NCBI GenBank assembly: GCA_902493155.1
Contig: CABUOE010000015.1
Coordinates: forward strand, 1 to 22,160
Reading direction: 5' to 3'
From: an uncultured Eubacteriales bacterium
Lineage (GTDB): Bacteria > Bacillota > Clostridia > Oscillospirales > Ruminococcaceae
Length of the DNA: 22,160 nt
Shown here: positions 21,551-22,160 of the stretch, in pieces
Layout: each line of letters opens with the position of its first letter
Position numbering within the stretch: the first letter of the stretch is position 1
The notes under the pieces: generated by a model
Databases searched by the model: none
What the model saw: only the letters and a program-made list of their open reading frames with translations
What the model was told of the DNA's origin: nothing
Program-made: the position numbers and the translations under genes

Positions 21551-22160
21551 ATGCTGATTATCAACGCAAACATCAAAACCATGGAAGATGAGGATTTTCC
21601 AAAGGGATACATATTTGTTTCAGACGGGAAAATCCAGTCGGTGGGCCCTATGAGCGAAGCGCCCCCCGACGAGGATGTCTACGACGCCTGCGGAATGACT
21701 TTGTATCCTGGATTTATCGACGCCCACTGCCACTTAGGTATGTGGGAAGACGGACTGGGCTTTGAGGGGGACGATGGCAACGAGGAGACAGACCCTGTCA
21801 CTCCGCAGCTTCGGGCCATCGACGCCATCAATCCGTTGGACCGGACTTTCCGGGAAGCGGTGGCGGGCGGTATTACCACTGTCCTCACCGGCCCCGGCAG
21901 CGCCAACTCCATCGGCGGCCAGTGGGCAGCTATTAAGACCCGGGGCCGCCGCATCGACGACATGATTTTAAAGGAGCCCATCGGGATGAAGTTTGCTTTG
22001 GGAGAAAACCCAAAGAGCGTTTACAATGAGAAAAACCAGGCCCCCAACCCCCGCATGGCCACTGCCGCTCTCATTCGGGAGCAACTCAAAAAGGCCCAGC
22101 GGTATCTGGAGGATCTGGAGCGGATGGAGGAGGACGAGGAATGCGACGAGCCGGAGTACG
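21551..22160 (+). CDS. Amidohydrolase-superfamily protein (5' part, runs off the window)
   Basis: ATG 21551 follows GGAGGA closely and opens a frame that continues to the window's end (~203 residues). The layout is that of the imidazolonepropionase-related amidohydrolase group: a small N-terminal beta domain (MLIINANIKTMEDEDF, IFVSDGKIQSVG), then LYPGFIDAHCHLG with the metal-binding His59-x-His61 and REAVAGGITTVLTGPGSAN. The expected C-terminal metal ligands and catalytic Asp are beyond the edge. A charged insert (ERMEEDEECDEPEY) is just beginning at the end. The substrate cannot be read from this part; related proteins act on cyclic amides, isoaspartyl or other peptide-like compounds. Its own terminator-bounded position gives no functional clue beyond proximity to asnB. 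Confidence 0.88.
   Translation, partial: MLIINANIKTMEDEDFPKGYIFVSDGKIQSVGPMSEAPPDEDVYDACGMTLYPGFIDAHCHLGMWEDGLGFEGDDGNEETDPVTPQLRAIDAINPLDRTFREAVAGGITTVLTGPGSANSIGGQWAAIKTRGRRIDDMILKEPIGMKFALGENPKSVYNEKNQAPNPRMATAALIREQLKKAQRYLEDLERMEEDEECDEPEY

Overview
The window reads as chromosomal DNA from an anaerobic Firmicute of the class Clostridia, most likely Oscillospirales/Ruminococcaceae-like. This is inferred from moderately high GC coding sequence, strong AGGAGG-type ribosome binding sites, sigma-A-type promoters, a SpoVD-like PASTA penicillin-binding protein beside a SpoVE/FtsW-type protein, and a MurE carrying the DNPR signature of meso-diaminopimelate enzymes. All real genes lie on the + strand. 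I see no tRNA, rRNA, CRISPR array, insertion sequence or phage gene.

Region 1 (1-5820) is a phosphate module: the 3' end of pstS, then pstC, pstA and pstB (high-affinity phosphate ABC importer), then an OmpR/PhoB-family response regulator and a PhoR-like PAS histidine kinase. No phoU is present. The regulator has its own promoter followed by a terminator-like hairpin inside its leader. Regulator and kinase are separated by a terminator and by three tandem copies of an 82-bp hairpin-forming repeat, which is the most unusual DNA structure here.

Region 2 (5820-6252) is an AT-rich intergenic stretch ending in a good promoter and three TGGNG repeats at 10-bp period, a recognisable MraZ operator.

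Region 3 (6253-19504) is a rearranged division and cell wall (dcw) cluster: mraZ, rsmH, ftsL, spoVD/pbp, murE, mraY, ftsW/spoVE, murG, murA, divIB/ftsQ, ftsZ. It supplies peptidoglycan precursor enzymes (MurA, MurE, MraY, MurG), a glycosyltransferase/transpeptidase pair (FtsW/SpoVE with SpoVD), divisome scaffolds (FtsL, DivIB) and the FtsZ ring. murF, murD, murC, murB, ddl and ftsA, common in such clusters, are missing. murG is split by a frameshift best explained by an 11-nt deletion, which for an essential gene suggests a sequence error or a recent lesion. FtsZ ends in an atypical C-terminal peptide. Internal terminator and promoter signals suggest several transcription units: mraZ-rsmH-ftsL, spoVD onward, and a separate ftsZ promoter.

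Region 4 (19505-22160) holds asnB (glutamine-hydrolysing asparagine synthetase with a TTG start) and the 5' part of an amidohydrolase of unknown substrate.

No wholly new multi-gene system is evident. The items most worth a second look are the 82-bp repeat array between regulator and kinase, the leader hairpin of the regulator, the murG lesion, the conserved cysteine pair in the SpoVD-like protein and the unusual FtsZ tail.
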